NCBI RefSeq assembly: GCF_037038585.1
Contig: NC_092522.1
Location: 51,056,161-51,120,160 of the forward strand
DNA: 64,000 nt
Direction of reading: 5' to 3'
DNA from: Patagioenas fasciata
Lineage: Eukaryota > Chordata > Aves > Columbiformes > Columbidae
The notes beneath the pieces are model-generated. The model was not told the origin of the DNA and did no database searches. It saw only the letters and a program-made list of their open reading frames with translations. This document shows positions 14,507-28,004 of the stretch, in pieces; within the stretch, counting starts at the first letter, position 1, and every line of letters begins with the position of its first letter. The translations under genes were made by a program, and so were the position numbers.

Positions 14507-14510
14507 TTTT
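14473..14510. repeat. TA run followed by poly-T
   Basis: About eight TA units run directly into more than 20 T residues, in intron 2 roughly 530 bp from exon 2. No element body is recognisable next to it. Confidence 0.85.
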
Positions 14511-15037
14511 AAATCCTACAATTTGTACATATTTATGTTGGGGGATTAGAATACATTTTAAACCAAATCAAAACAACAGTACCCAGTCCTATCCTTCTTT
14601 TTTTTTCTTTTTCACTTTTCTTTTTCTGCCCAACTAAATCATTGCAGTTAGGAAAGACAAGACTGAATTCGACCATCCCTAACTCAAAATACCAAACTGC
14701 AGTAGACAAGAAACCTTGTGAGATAACAATCCTGAGAGCTACTACAAGCCTGACAATAATATAGTCCTTCAGAAAAAAGGACCTAACCTTACAATTGCTT
14801 TAATAGCGACTTACTGTAGTGTAAATGGGTGGGGGAGTCATATTTTTGATGATGGATAAAGATGATTACCATTTTGTAGCCTATTGTTACAGAATTAACA
14901 GGGTGGATTTCCACCTACTTGCTTTCAGACAACTCTTCAAGTAGAGCAATCCTAGTTTTCAATACTTAGACGTTTTCAAAAACTACTTGAAGTCCATTAT
15001 TTTTCACTATGGTCAAGAGAAACTTTGATTTGCTCAC

Positions 15038-15209
15038 CTTTGCAGTTGCCCCGGTAGGCTATTTCCAGCTGAGGGTCTTTGCATTTTGCTCGTTGAAATT
15101 CACACCGGGACAGAAAAGTTCTTCCATCAGATGCACAGAGTGATTTCTGAGGGGAACCCGCACAGTCCAGGCTGCATTCTCTGTCTTTGTCTTGGTCCAC
15201 TCTCAGAAA
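15038..15209 (-). CDS. SMOC2: SMOC2 coding exon 2: Kazal/follistatin-like domain
   Basis: This 172-nt exon encodes residues 26-82 plus the first base of codon 83. It begins FLRVDQDKD and carries six cysteines at residues 37, 41, 50, 61, 68 and 81, the pattern of a Kazal-type domain, with the core CASDGRTF and ending YRGNCK. As I recall the human protein, SMOC2 is nearly identical here and SMOC1 clearly differs (it has CASDGRSY, and RGRC in place of RGNC), so the paralogue call is firm. The acceptor is a long T-run ending CTAG directly before TTT CTG. The donor is AAAG followed by GTGAGC. The exon starts in phase 0 and leaves one base (G) that completes an Asp codon with exon 3. In the SPARC/SMOC family this domain is extracellular and lies before the first thyroglobulin domain. 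The frame runs on past the donor to a stop, but those codons are intronic. Confidence 0.95.
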
Positions 15210-17911
15210 CTAGAAAAAAAAAGTTAATGTTGTAGGAATGCTATTGGCATGTGAAAACTGCTTTGTGACCCCCTTTCACAGGAAACTCATGCAAATATTA
15301 CCCAAAACTGAAAAGAAAGCTCTGTCTTTTTAGCCTATTCAAATAATAGTTAATTCATCATATCTGGGGTTATTCGGCTGCTGCTTTGAAATGGTAGTAA
15401 TTGCAACATTTCTGTAACATACACTAAATCCACTATCGCAATTAGGAACTCTCTGAATCTCCTTCAACCATTACAAAGCTGAAAACAGCAACTTGGAGTC
15501 TTAGAGCAAAACCAGTGATGGCAGAAAGGTTCTTCACAACAAAAATGCGACGGTAATGGAAACTTGTCTATTTTGTTAGCTGTGCACTAACTAGCCTACA
15601 ATAACAAGCTGAAAAGTCTATTCTAAGATCAAATATGATTTTTAACATCAACAGTCCCCTAAAATTATAACCATGATATGTTGAACCGGTCTCAGTAAAA
15701 GAGGCCTGAAGAGAAAATGAACAAGGTAGGAGAATCTTATAAAACACTTTATGAAACAGAATAGATCATTTATTCTTGCAATGTCTGTATTCAAAATCTA
15801 AAGACTCCTCAACAAAACAGAAATTTCAGATGTCTTTTATAGAAATATTTGTATTTGTGCATATGCTTGCCTATAAAACTAGATGCCAAGACTGAAGAGA
15901 GAAATGTTATAGCTTGCAGTTTTTCCAGTGAGATCATTCTTATAACATGCACAATGGAGTCATCTGCCATTCCAAAGTGCCCCATCATGGGCAAGCAGGA
16001 AAGACAAAATCTGAGCCAGGCTGTGTGCAGAAGAGACGTGAGTCAGATGATTTTTTTTCATTTGTTACCAACCAACAAAAACTTGTGACTCCTGTTTTGA
16101 GCATTTTCTGAGCCATGGCATGGATTGTCCATAGCTGAAATCCCTCTAGGTATGTCTCTGCCACAGTGTAGTTCACCCATGGGTCAGAGTCCCAGGGGAC
16201 TGTCCTTGTGCCAATGCAGGTAACTTGTGGTATACAGTGTTTTTTTTTGGACTGGCACAAGGCAGTTCTCTGACACTGGAGAGATGTGCAAGGCCCTTGC
16301 TACTCAAACCCTGTCAGTTCTGTCCATTGTACTACCCATTCTCCCTTTATCAGAAATTCAATCTCATCTCCTCCAGAAGAAAATGCGTGGATATAGGCTG
16401 ACAGAAGTAATTTATTTTGTTCCCATTATGAATATTCACAGATGCTCCCCTTTCTACTTCTGCTACAAAGCCACACCAAACCTGATCTAACTGTTCATCC
16501 CTCCACCCCCAAGACCTCAGGCACAGTTGATGAGTTTGGCATCATCCTTGGCACTGTGAAAAGCAGGAGCTGCTCACCCAGAAACATGCTGCCAAAAAAC
16601 TAATCTGTTCTGATGTTGCTGCATGCCAGTCAAAACCAAAGACAGGACTTTTAACTTCCAAGCTCCTGAAAAGCGGGAACTAGGGAGGAGGTGAACTCAG
16701 TCCTCAGATAAATTTCTGTGTCATTCTGCTGTTTCTGAATAAGTACAACATTAAGCAAGGCATATAGCTACCAGAGATAATTATTCTCCTAAGCATCAGT
16801 AGGCACCTGAAAAAAAGGTGTTAATCCAGCTGAAGTACTGGTTTCATTGGTGTTACTTCATCATCATAAAATCTAGGTACAGAAAATTTTGAACTTCAGA
16901 TTAGAAACTGAGACTGCTAGGAGGTAAATTTCAAGGAAAAAAAAAAAAGGACAAAAGGTAGTATTTGAGCAGGAAAGAGTTGCACAAGCTACACAATTCA
17001 GAAAACATTTGCTAAATATCATTTCCCTGCATGCTATTACACACACCAAAAAAAAAATGCATAAAGAGAGTCATAAATTTCTGTAATCTTCATACTTGAA
17101 CTGTGGTCTGTTTGCATTTCCTACCACTTTACGTGAGGAAATACAGATGCCTTTCTGGAGACTATGCCTGAAAAGGGAGAGACAATCTCAAAGGTATCAC
17201 TTTAAAATAATAGTCATGTGGTTGGATTTTGACCAGAATTCTTATGTTTTAGTGGCACAGTAACATAATAAGCTTCAGAAGCAAATTATTCACAAATTAC
17301 ACAAAACCCCAAAACCTTTATTCCTGGAATTTAGCTATAGAGCTCTAGGAGTGGGGAAGAGATGTTCCTTCCCTCTCTCCCTTTGGTGCTATTTTGAAGA
17401 TCCTTTTTGCTGGCACAAATCAATAATCAGCTGAGCTGTGTGGGAAGGGATGAAAACTAGAGTCATTTCCCTTTACCTGCAAAATGAGCAATAGTGAAGA
17501 CAGGCTTTCATTACTCTGACCCACCTCCAAATTATGTTGGTCTCCAGGGCCTGACCAGGTGCCCTGATAAGCTGCAGTGCAGGAGGTCCCAGTGAGGTCC
17601 TCCAAGCCTCCCTTTCTGCCAGTTTTAGGCCTAGCTAGGACTGTGGAAAGGACTTCTCACAGAAAAACTGACCACATGGGGCCTCTGGCAGAAAAAAACG
17701 GACTCAATCCCCTGCTCTGCCAGACTTCCCCTGTGGATTTGCCGATAGCAAGTCAAGTGATCTCCCTCTTCCTATTTTGCAAAGGAAGGATCTGAGTACA
17801 GCCTCTCTGTGTGCATAAGACTACCCCTCTGTAAAGGCTAGGCACTTTGCCACCCTTAATTTATGCTCAGCAACATCCCTGTTGAGCAGAGAATTATCTT
17901 TCAAAAGCACA

Positions 17912-17965
17912 GGAAGGCTTTGTGACCCACAGCAAATCATGTGGTAGATCAGGGAACTGAACCCC
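17912..17965 (+). repeat. Possible degraded MIR-like fragment
   Basis: The segment with GACCCACAGCAAATCATGTG and GGGAACTGAACCCC loosely follows the MIR core order (aggtcacacagctag...gggattcgaaccc). Similarity is weak and the flanks do not extend it. Confidence 0.25.
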
Positions 17966-18619
17966 AGCACCAGAAAAAAAATTACACAGAGCAACAGTCT
18001 AGCCTCTCTCCCAGATTTCTTCCAGACTTTCCTCATCTTTTTTGAGTTTTTGCAGGATTTAAGATGGGCATGCCTGATCACAGTGGACAAACCACAGTAA
18101 CACAGTGGACAGAATAACCCCTTACTCATCCAAGGAACAAAATCTGCTCCCTTGAGAGCTTGATAGTTCACAGATAAAGTTATATTTTAAAGGGCATTTA
18201 TCCAAAGAGTTTTATTTAAGTATTTTATTATTTCAAAGCCTTAGAGGAGATTAGGGTAAATTATGGGTTCAAGGATATTCGAGCAACCTGGAAAAGCAGA
18301 GGATGAAGACATACCCGGGAGACAAAACCACTTGAATAGCTTGTTGGTTAGCCAAACCTCACTGGAGAATTTGGGTTGTACATTTAAACAATTTCCACCA
18401 AGCTAGTGTAACGGAGGCATTTAAGAGCAGGAAGGAAAAAAGGCAAGTAACTGTGAGAAAAGATAGCATACAAGAGAGACGAGCAAATATACTTATAAAA
18501 AAAAGAAAATATTCAATTGACATTTGGAAGATACTCCATTGCCTTCTTTACTCAGCAGCACAAGGTGATACAAATCCAAATCACATTTAGCCAAAGGAAT
18601 AGATAAGTATGTCAAAACT

Positions 18620-19172
18620 AATCATAGAATCATAGAATGTCCTGAGTTGGAAGGGACCCACAAGGATCATCGAGTCCAACTCCTGTCCCTGCATGTGACA
18701 ACCCACAGTTCACACCATGTGTCTGAGGGCATTGTCCAGTCTCTTCTTGAACATGTCAGGCTTGGGGTTGTGACACCTCCCTGGGGAGCCTGTTCCAGTG
18801 CTCCACCACCCTCCGCGTGAAGAACCTTTTCCTAATGTCCTATCTAAACGTCCCCTGGCACATCTTCCTGCCATTCCCTCAGGTTCTGTCGTTGGTCACT
18901 AAAAGAATTCAGTGCCTGCCCCTCCTCCTCCCCTTGTGAGAAAGCTGTTGACCATGATGAGGTCTCCTCTCAGACTCATCTTCTCCAGGCTGAACAAACC
19001 AAGTGACTTCAACCACTCCCCATACAGCTTCCTGTCCAAACCCTTCACCAACTTCATAGCCCTCTTCTGGATGCTCTCTAATAGCTTTATATCTTTTTTA
19101 TGCTGTGGCACCCAGAACTGCACACAGTGCTCCAGATGAGGCCACACCAGTGCAGAGTAGAGCGGTAGAAAT
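18620..19172 (-). mobile_element. CR1 LINE fragment: 3' part of reverse transcriptase ORF plus 3' UTR
   Basis: The left end is AATCATAGAATCATAGAATG, the reverse complement of the CR1 3'-terminal octamer repeat, so the element lies on the minus strand and is cut off at its 5' end. From about 19170 down to 18899 the minus strand reads a C-terminal CR1 pol segment with landmarks [31 protein letters not shown] and [16 protein letters not shown]. It then degrades into the 3' region with the usual [14 protein letters not shown] remnant. About 550 bp remains. It has the same orientation as SMOC2 and sits in intron 1. It lacks an endonuclease and most of the reverse transcriptase, so it cannot move on its own. 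Confidence 0.93.
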
Positions 19173-19747
19173 GCCGAAATAAGCAAGGACTATGGGGTTT
19201 CTCATGGGCTTCACTGTTTGTATAAAGAGAAACAAGGAGAGTCAGTGACACAAAAACTGGCGTCCTGCCGATGCACATCTTAGAGCTGTACTTTGCTAAG
19301 AAAATATATCTTTTGATTAAAAAAGAACAGTTTATAGAAAGAGAAGGATGATTCTAGATGGACCAGAAGGTGATTCACCCTGAATACTGGCTCATCTATT
19401 TCTGTCTTTAAGTTCATTTAACAAACAAATCTGCTATTGTAAAAACATGTGATTCACTGAAAGGCAAGTTTAAAGCAGCATTTTTTGTTTAATGCTGGTA
19501 GCAACTGAGATTAAGCCAACAATAGCTGAGCAACCTGAGGTGGAACAAAAACTGGACAATTATGGTTAAACCTTATTAAAAAGCAAACCACTTTTAACAG
19601 AAAGGTGTTCCTGCCCCTAGCAACACAGAAACCAGCCTAGTCAAGTTTCAGAAAATTGTTTTCAAGTACAAATTGGAGCTTATGCTACAGATTAACAGGC
19701 ATGAGTCCTCAAGTGGAGCTGCTTTAACTTACCTTCTTTACATTCTT

Positions 19748-19776
19748 AAAAAAAAAAAATATATATATATATATAC
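19748..19776. repeat. Poly-A plus (TA)n run
   Basis: A12 followed by about eight TA units. Confidence 0.85.
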
Positions 19777-21913
19777 AGTATCAAATTCATTTCAGCCTTT
19801 CCAAAGCATTATACTTTACAACACCCAATTTCCAAGGGATCTACTATTCAATACAAAGGCAGTGATTTAAATTCTCACATAGTATTTCTGAGAAGATGAA
19901 TGGGAATATACCAGAAAAAATATTAATTATTAAGTTTACCTCAGTTAATAAAACCAAAAGTCACTATAAACTGCATGTATCCACTTGACAGAAACAAACT
20001 TTGATAAAATATTATTTACTGTCATGTTTCATGCACCATGGAGTTCCAGCATTTTGTTTCACATCTTGCACACCAAAGGCTTTTAATACTGGTTGACATG
20101 TGCCCCCCTGTAGCATCAGAAGTCCCAGTGATCTTTCATCCCTCTGTTACTGGAGTTTGCTAACACTAGAATTGTCAGAGTATGAAGCACCAGATACCTG
20201 AAACCTTACTTATGCTGGAGAAAATTATTTTTACTCTGTTTTCTGTCCTGCTTTATCATTCAGCTTTGTTCTTTTCACTGGTCCCACATCTGTGCTGTGA
20301 ACAGTCAGGATGCTTATTTCCTCAACCACAAGTAGCATGTTGCAGTCGATGGGAAAGTTTTTCCAGTACCTCAAGAGCAGGCATTCCATGGTTTCTTTAC
20401 TGTGCTATTAAACCATTTATCAAGATAAAACGCTCATAAACTTGTTCACTGCTATGGCAGAACACTTCTCTTTACTTTGCACTATTCACTCTTATGCAGT
20501 GACTCAGTGTCACTCCCTCTGATCTACATCCTGCCATCAGAGCACTGCTAGGGCAGAAAAGGTCTTCAGATGAAACTGATCACATACACATCAGTGTATT
20601 TCCAACGCAAAAATCTGGGATCCCACTGTCTATAGTGCAGAGCAAGTCTCTTTCCAACCAAACAGGCCACAGAGTATACTGGGAGAAAAATAGTGCATGG
20701 CTAGAGAGTAAACAACTGTATACATCTACAAACCAAACTACCAGTGCAAGAAAGCAGAAGAGCTGAAACGAGTGTTACAATCTGGTCATGGGTAGACCAG
20801 GAATCTCTCTCCATTGGAGGAAAAGCTGATGACAGAGGCTGAGGTGTACAGATTAGTTACTGAATCTGACTCAGAGCCTGTTAAACAGTAATGGGAAATG
20901 TTCTGCTCTACATTTCACAACATAGTGCACAGCTGTGGATTGTCTTTGGTCAGAGACCACTGTCTGTCTAATCCAAGCAAGGCAGAGGACTGTTCCCCAA
21001 CTTCTTTTTTTAATTCTTTATTTTTTAATTTGGGCCGGCTTAACTCTAAGAAAGTTTGCTTGCAGTCCTGTAGAGACCTCCTCAACACAAACAGTCTGCA
21101 CACAGAGTATAACTCCTAACTATGCTAAACCTATTTTTGCTTTGCCTTAATGCAAATTTTCCTACTACAGCTGAAGACCCAGAAACTGCTGCTTTTCTGC
21201 CTGTGGAGAGAAACTCCATTCTGTTCTGCAAGATCAGGTTGGAGTCTGTGCACTAGGAAAATAAAAGACCCTCAAGTTCATGGATTTGGATTCTTCATAA
21301 GAAGTTTTCAACACTTCTTCAATTTACAGACCCCTTCAATTTCTTCTGGACCTATATACCTTCCACTGACAGTATTTGTTTAAACCTACTGACAACAGGT
21401 TTTTATTCTGTTACTTTTTGTGGACCCCTTATAACTGATATACTTTCCCTTTGACCAATGCTTCAGAATCTAAAATGAAATTCAAGTCTGCTTGCAAAAC
21501 AGGAGAAGGAGAATTTGTCTTTGGGGCCTCAGGGCCAAAAAGGCCTGAAAAAACAAACAGAAGAGAAAAGATGGATGCTCAACATCACTGCTTTGCTTGG
21601 AAAAGCCTAGTGCAGGCTATAGCTTTGAAAGGGAGTTTCTTTATCCTGCATCTGGTTACTGTAAGATGTTGAGCAGAATGGTCTGACTTCCCTGCTACTG
21701 GCATGGGAGATCTCTGAACAAACTATGGAGCAACGTGCTCTAAAGTGGCTCTGTGCTTAGGGTTTTGTGCTGTTGAAAAATGTGCTGATTTGCAGAGATT
21801 TATGTAGTCATGCTGTTTCTGTCTGATAGCTGTCTGAAGGGCAGATGTGGAAATCTCCAAGCTAGGAATATCTTGCTTCCTCCAAGTTCATCTACAATGG
21901 GAAATGAGTCAGA

Positions 21914-21990
21914 CAATAATAATATATATTTGTGTGTGCGTATATATGTACATGTGTACACATACACCATCGTGTATATATATCCATACA
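21914..21990. repeat. Mixed TA/TG-rich low-complexity region
   Basis: Interleaved ATATAT, TGTGTG and TACATG runs across about 75 bp, probably a decayed dinucleotide microsatellite. Confidence 0.7.
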
Positions 21991-22609
21991 TGCAGACCAT
22001 AATATGTAAAGTCATATTCCCATGTATATTTCAGACAAAGGCAATGATGTTTAGATATCAACATGCTATAGTCTGCCTCGGAGTAGACTTTAACCAGCTA
22101 GTCTGTCTCAGTTAATCTGCTTTATTAAAACATCACTCATTTTTTCAATGTTTATTTAACCACCCTTCTGCTAAAGAATGAAGGAAAACAAATCCTACTC
22201 TCATACCAGTGGCACAGAAAAACACTCAACCCTAGCATTGAAATGTATGGAAAACCTAAGTTCTCCTTATCCTTACTATTGAGTTATTTGGACAGTAGTA
22301 GAAGATACCTTCAAAATGACAACTCGGTATAACTGCTGTGTTTAACCTACCTTTAACAGATTTGTTCATCTTGTACTGTCTCACTGAAGTAAAACAGTCT
22401 CTCTTATAGCTGAGACATTGTTTTGTTGAAAAGGACCCTGTTATACCTCTGAACACGGACACCCCCCCTTTGCCTCATTATATTTCACGAAACTCTTCAT
22501 GTGTAACTGAAGACATCATACCTCTTTCCAAGGAAACTTCAGCAAAGATGGTTGAAAGAAACAGCTAGGGTATGCAGTTTCACCAAGCGGTATGTTGAGG
22601 CGTGGTTTT

Positions 22610-22735
22610 CTTTGGTATTTTGTAGTTGTGGTGGTGGTGGGTTTAGGTCTTTTTTGTTTTTTTATTCATTGTTTGCGTGGCTTTTTTTGTTGCTGTTGTT
22701 TGGTTGGTTTTTGATTATTTGGGTTTTTTTAAACA
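22610..22735. repeat. G/T-rich low-complexity region
   Basis: On the plus strand this stretch is almost only G and T, with GGT triplets followed by T-rich runs (TTTTTTGTTTTTTTA and similar). The open frame through it has the Phe/Leu/Trp composition expected of such a bias and is not taken as a gene. Confidence 0.65.
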
Positions 22736-25700
22736 CTCTTGGGTCAGCACCCAAAGTCAGCTCCAAATTACCTATCAATTAGAACAGTGTTGTGCTTTAC
22801 TCCCTCAGGGCCTGGAGGGCAGTGGAGCTGTTGGAGACTCTCTACCAAAACTACAGTAGCATGTGCAGCCACGTAAACTAGGAGGGACTGAGCTGAAATG
22901 GAAGCAAACTGCGTGACACATGTTCTTTCCTGCTTTGAAGAAAGGATGGACATAAATTTATTACACATGCAACCCCAAGTTTCATCACTACCATACCACA
23001 AAAATAGTTCCTCCCATCAGCTCACTAACTTGAACAGATTTCAGGTGATTTGGTGATATGACAGTATTTCAGTATTTCTGATCTACTATGGACTGATTAT
23101 TTTGGGAGCTGAGAAGGCAGGGAACCACAACCAATTCAGAAAATGACTGGGAAGCAGGGAGGGAATGGACTCTGTAAGGGGTTCAAAAGTGTCATCTGAG
23201 TATATTTTTCTTCTATTTATTATATTTTTAATAAAAAATGAACTTAATTACTTTGGTCTCTGGAAGCATAAGGGAAGTTACAGCAAAAGAGCATTCTGTG
23301 CCATTTAAGCATTCTTAGTATATCAGGAAATCTGATTAAAAGCTACAAGAACAAAGGGTCCAAATCTTTTTCTCTCTATTTGGCTTTGTCTTGAAAAGAA
23401 ACTTCAAGGTAGTGCAATCATACCTCTTGAAGGGTTATTCTCTTGAATAGCTTAATTCTAGGATCTGATTCCATCCCTACTAAGGTAAATACACAGACTT
23501 CAATAGGAGAGGGTTTGAGCTCCTATTGAGTAGCACTCAGCCCTGGTAAACTACCCTTTCAGAAGGACCTTTCACTGATTCATTTGAATACTCCTACAAT
23601 ATAGTCTTTGGAAGCACAGAGCACTCACTCCAAATGAGTGATGCCAGAAGCTGCAAAGTCTAAGCATCAAAACCAATGTATGAACGATTTGTTGGCATTG
23701 ACCTCATATAGCTAAAAATGAACTAGTGGTCATAATTTTCAAGACACAATGAACACTGTCAGTGACACTAAAACACTCATTATCTTACTACATTAATTCA
23801 CTTGCAAGATTAAGAGCCCTCCATATTTCACAAAACCACACATTTTTGCGAACTGAGGCTGGTGTACTCACTATAGATAAAAACAGTCCACACATTTAAT
23901 ACTGTAGGTATTTAGAAGTAATAAAAGTGCACAACAGCAACAACAAATAGACTACAAGTTTTTTTCCTTCCAAAAAATAGTTTGCTCAGATTTTTAGTGA
24001 TCAAAAAAATCGTTCAGTGATTTTTATTATAGTTATTTTGAACTCCAGTTTAACATAGGTGGTTTATTTCATTTTGCACCATCAAAAAGTTAAATTGTAA
24101 CCAAACTTAGGATATCAGCTTGCTGTACGTGTTGTCTGAAAATCAAACTGTAGATTGAAATGGAAAGCACCGCATTTGTAAGTACAGTGCTGAAATCAAC
24201 ATTCTTAAAAAAGTGGTAAAAAAAAATTACAACTCCTATCAGGAAGGTGGTGTCCTTTGTATATATGTACAACTTCTAATTAGAGAGATCTCAGCCTTTT
24301 TATTTCTTCAGTAAATACATAGTGTTTCTTTCTCTGTGTCCAGCAGCGTTACTTCTTTTGGTTTTGGAGTACTACTAGTGAAGCATAGGGGTTCAACAAA
24401 GTCAAAAAGCACCTACAGATAAACAGATCTTGGGTAACCAGAGACAAAACAATCTACCATAAATTTATACTGAAACTCAAATGGAAAGAGTTTCTAATTT
24501 GAAAGGTATTCTATTCTGCATGTACTGCAATCCCCTAGTTTTAAGATGCGTCATGTGTCCAGTGTTCTGCATTTTTCCCAAGTCAGTGGTAACTTTATGC
24601 CCTTCATTCTTGTGGTATTGTTACTCATAATCTTTTCTTTGGCGGGTTGCTGTCATTTATAGTGTTTCTTCTCACTTGCCAGAAGACACACAGGGAGAAA
24701 ATAAACAGAGAAACAGTGGGATGCATTGTCTATGTATTGAATTATCCTCTAGTTTACTTAAGCTTTTCATGAGTATTGACCCAACTTTCAAAATACAAGT
24801 GAGCTAGCATGACCATCCTGTGAGCCAGTTTCCTCACACACAGTTAATCTGCTTGGTTGGTGTCTTTAGTAACATCAGCTATGATTTGGGAAAATAGACA
24901 CATTTTATATTTTGATCTTGTTCAAAGGCAGCTCACATTAAAAATATTTTGGTTTCTAAAATGTTGAAAAGCTATTCTAAAATGCAAATAAAATCTATCC
25001 AGATCAACATTTCTATATTTGAGGATTTTATTTTAGGATTGAAGAACATCAACACATACCTTTAAAATGTCTGAGGTAGCTTAAAACAGTACTACTAAGA
25101 GCAATGACCTATAACTCAAAATAAGAAGCATTAGGTTGCACCTCTGTCACAATGGCCAGAAGCCTCTTCATCCACTGGTACAGCACATAGGACATGCAAA
25201 ACCCCAAAAATGAGCTTCTACATGGTCTCAAACAATCATCTCCAGGGCAAAGTATTGCCATCCTTACTGTTCTCTGGAATCACAAGAGGGAAATCTTTTT
25301 CCCACCTCCCCTCTGCTCTCTTCTCACCACATTCCCAAGCAGTGACCAGCTCTCCATAGCAGTCCAGCAACAATTACATCGGGGGATGGCAAAAGGACAA
25401 CTTCATTACAAGCTCAGGGAAAAGTAAATAATTTAATAAAGGAATAGGGGGACCTCCTCAAAAGCTAAAGTGAAACGGTACTGGATGTTGCGTTACAGAC
25501 TTGCAGGAAACAATCTCCTTTTGCGGGGGGACAGAAAGGCTCAGCTGAACAAGGCTTTTCTATATCTGATTTTCTATGCAACTCTATTTAATGCCTATCG
25601 TGATCAGCAAGCAACTGGCCACTCTCCATATGGCTGGTTGCCTTCTCTTCCTGGGGAACTAAAGAACATGGAGGGCATCTCAAATGACGAAGACACAGTA

Positions 25701-28004
25701 TGAGACAATATCACAACAGAGCATTTCTTTTTATAATTTAAATCAAGTAAGAAACTGATTCATGCAGGGTAGAAACTCAATAAGACATCAAAGGTCTAAT
25801 ACCCAGCCCATAAAGCTAACTTGCTGACAATAACTGCAGAGCTCTAACTCTCTTACATTTATCACTGCCATCAGCTTCTTCAAAACAAAGTGTTTTGGAA
25901 GGAAGGCAGTCAGCTGAGTCTGGGTGGCAGATTTTGCTCTTGTTAAACTGTTGATCTTAAAACAACATGCTGCTAGGTTTAAATACTGACATCTTTAGAA
26001 AGAAGAAATCACGCTAAAAGCGAACAGTTAAATAGTACACATTTGGAATATACAAGGGTTTAACAAGCAAGTCTAATGAGAAAAAAACACTTTCCATAAG
26101 GACACAAGAACCTGGCTGTGGTTTTCCCAAACCACTGGCAGTTCTACTTCCTCCCAGCTTTGGGATTTTATGGAACTCTTGTATGTTTGTTTGTATGTTG
26201 GGCAAAAACATTTTTCCTTTAATTTAAACCATTGTTTTCCAAGGAAAAAAGTCATTAGGAAGCCATTTTTTTCTAATCATTATGGGGACATTTGCAAAAA
26301 AACCCCCTTGAATATGAAAAACAAAATTTTGTATGTATCTAGAAGAGAGTAGGAGGAATCAACAAACCATGATCTAAACCAGGCAATTTACCAGAATAAA
26401 AAATAATTTTTCCAAGTTCTGTGTCACATTTTAACTGCCTTCTGTCTTCTTTGTAGCAGAACACATTTTCCTTTTTGTTCTTTGCCTTCTACATGCCACT
26501 TGGCCAGTAGCTTTTAAATCTGTCCTAAAAGATTCCCCAGCAATTCTAGAGCATGTTAAAGAATCATTGTGCCAGCAGTTCAAACCATTAGTCTATTTCC
26601 ACGCTGGGCCTTTATGTGTGAGACTTCTCAATAGCTGAAGGAATTGTTAGGGATGAGAAACCTGATGGAGAAGAAATTGCAGAGTTTCCACTTGAGTACA
26701 ATGAGCAAAGACCTCATCATGGTAGGGACTGTACTAAAAAAAGCCCCAAGGAAGCTGTGATGGCAGTCACACGTGCTGTGTTGTGGATGAAGAATCAACA
26801 ATACAAGAGACTACTGCACTCCAGAAGAAAAAAAAAAAAAACAAACCACTGTGAACAGACAGAAGAAGATAACATCAGTCAATCAATTGGGATCTATTGG
26901 TAAAAATCACATATGTCTTTTTAAGATTTTTTTTTTAAATGGGATACAATCAAAACCAATTCTTACACAATTAATGAAGTCTAGATACTCTTTATTAGTG
27001 ATAAGGAAACTCTTCCAAGTACTTTGAAAATACAATAGATAAAAGTACAAAACCTCTAAAGAATGGGTATTTCATTTTAACAGAACCCATCGCCTTCTAA
27101 CAGACATACCCATCCCACCAGTTCCACATCCTCTTCCTCCCCTGTGTACAAGTTGTTGTCTTTCTTGGAGTCTGGGACCTGGCTCTTGAAAATCATATTC
27201 TGTCTTTCAGTGCTTGTGAGCTCAAGCAGAACAACCACAGCCACAGCTTTGTTTCTCTGTTGTGTGCAGTGGCCTAGAAAGCCAGCAGTGAGATGTCTAA
27301 GTTTGACCAAATTTAATTGACAAGGGAGGAAGAGAAGAAATAGAGAAGCCATTTAAAAAAAAAAAAAAAGCTTAAACTTTGCTCCCTGTCCTCTGTCTCA
27401 CAGAGATGAGGAAGTTTAGATGCCACAGCAGTTGCTAAGGCATTCTCACCTCCCCATAGGCTGTTGCCTAAGGAAAAGGAGCATGAGGTGACAGGCCTAA
27501 GAATAATTGCTCATTCATCTCCCTTCCTTCTAGGAAGAGGTTGGCCAAGCACCTAAGCAGAATTACAAGCTGCCCACCACTGGCTACTGATGCTCTGTGG
27601 ACAGTGCTTGACTATGTTAAAAAGCAATCTGGATAAAAAGACAGATGTCAATCTCAACATCTTCAGCCATTAATATCACTTGGACTAGATGAACAAGGGG
27701 ATTTTTCCAGGCGCAACTTATTCAATAGTTTACTCTATTTCAACACATTTGCCATGGGTTTGTTGTCACTGGCTTGGACTCATTCTCCCAGGTAAGGAAG
27801 TACGCTCAGCTGTGAAGCTGTCTGACAGAAAGAGGAGCCAAAGTACCGCAGATTGCTGATACAAATGACTCCAATTACTTTGTGGCATTTTCCCGTTATT
27901 GAGGTAGTCCATAGAAAATGGACAAGCTTTTAAATACTTCTTGTGGATTCACACATTTTAGAAATATTCTCCTCACAATTTGTCTCTGAAGAAGAGAAAT
28001 TCCA

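Larger units (their letters stand above)
935..15037 (-). other. SMOC2 intron 2 (about 14.1 kb)
   Basis: The intron is bounded by GTGAGC at its 5' end (15037) and a CT-rich tract ending TTTAG at its 3' end (935). It is AT-rich and almost free of recognisable repeats. Exceptions are the (AAAAT)n tract at 1426-1587, a short TA run near 4750, a TA plus poly-T run at 14473-14510, a possible old SINE trace near 6390, and scattered A- or T-runs. Open frames in it are short and match no family I recognise. I find no RNA gene or nested gene. Confidence 0.85.

Noticed and set aside
14997..15037. Continuation of the exon 2 frame beyond NCK
   Set aside because: GTGAGC directly follows AAAG, and exon 3 restores the expected Asp-Val-Ser, so these codons are intronic. 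An apparent start at the Val of VDQDKD is likewise not a start codon.
18912..19139. Plus-strand open frame opposite the CR1 polymerase remnant
   Set aside because: It is the antisense shadow of the CR1 coding segment.
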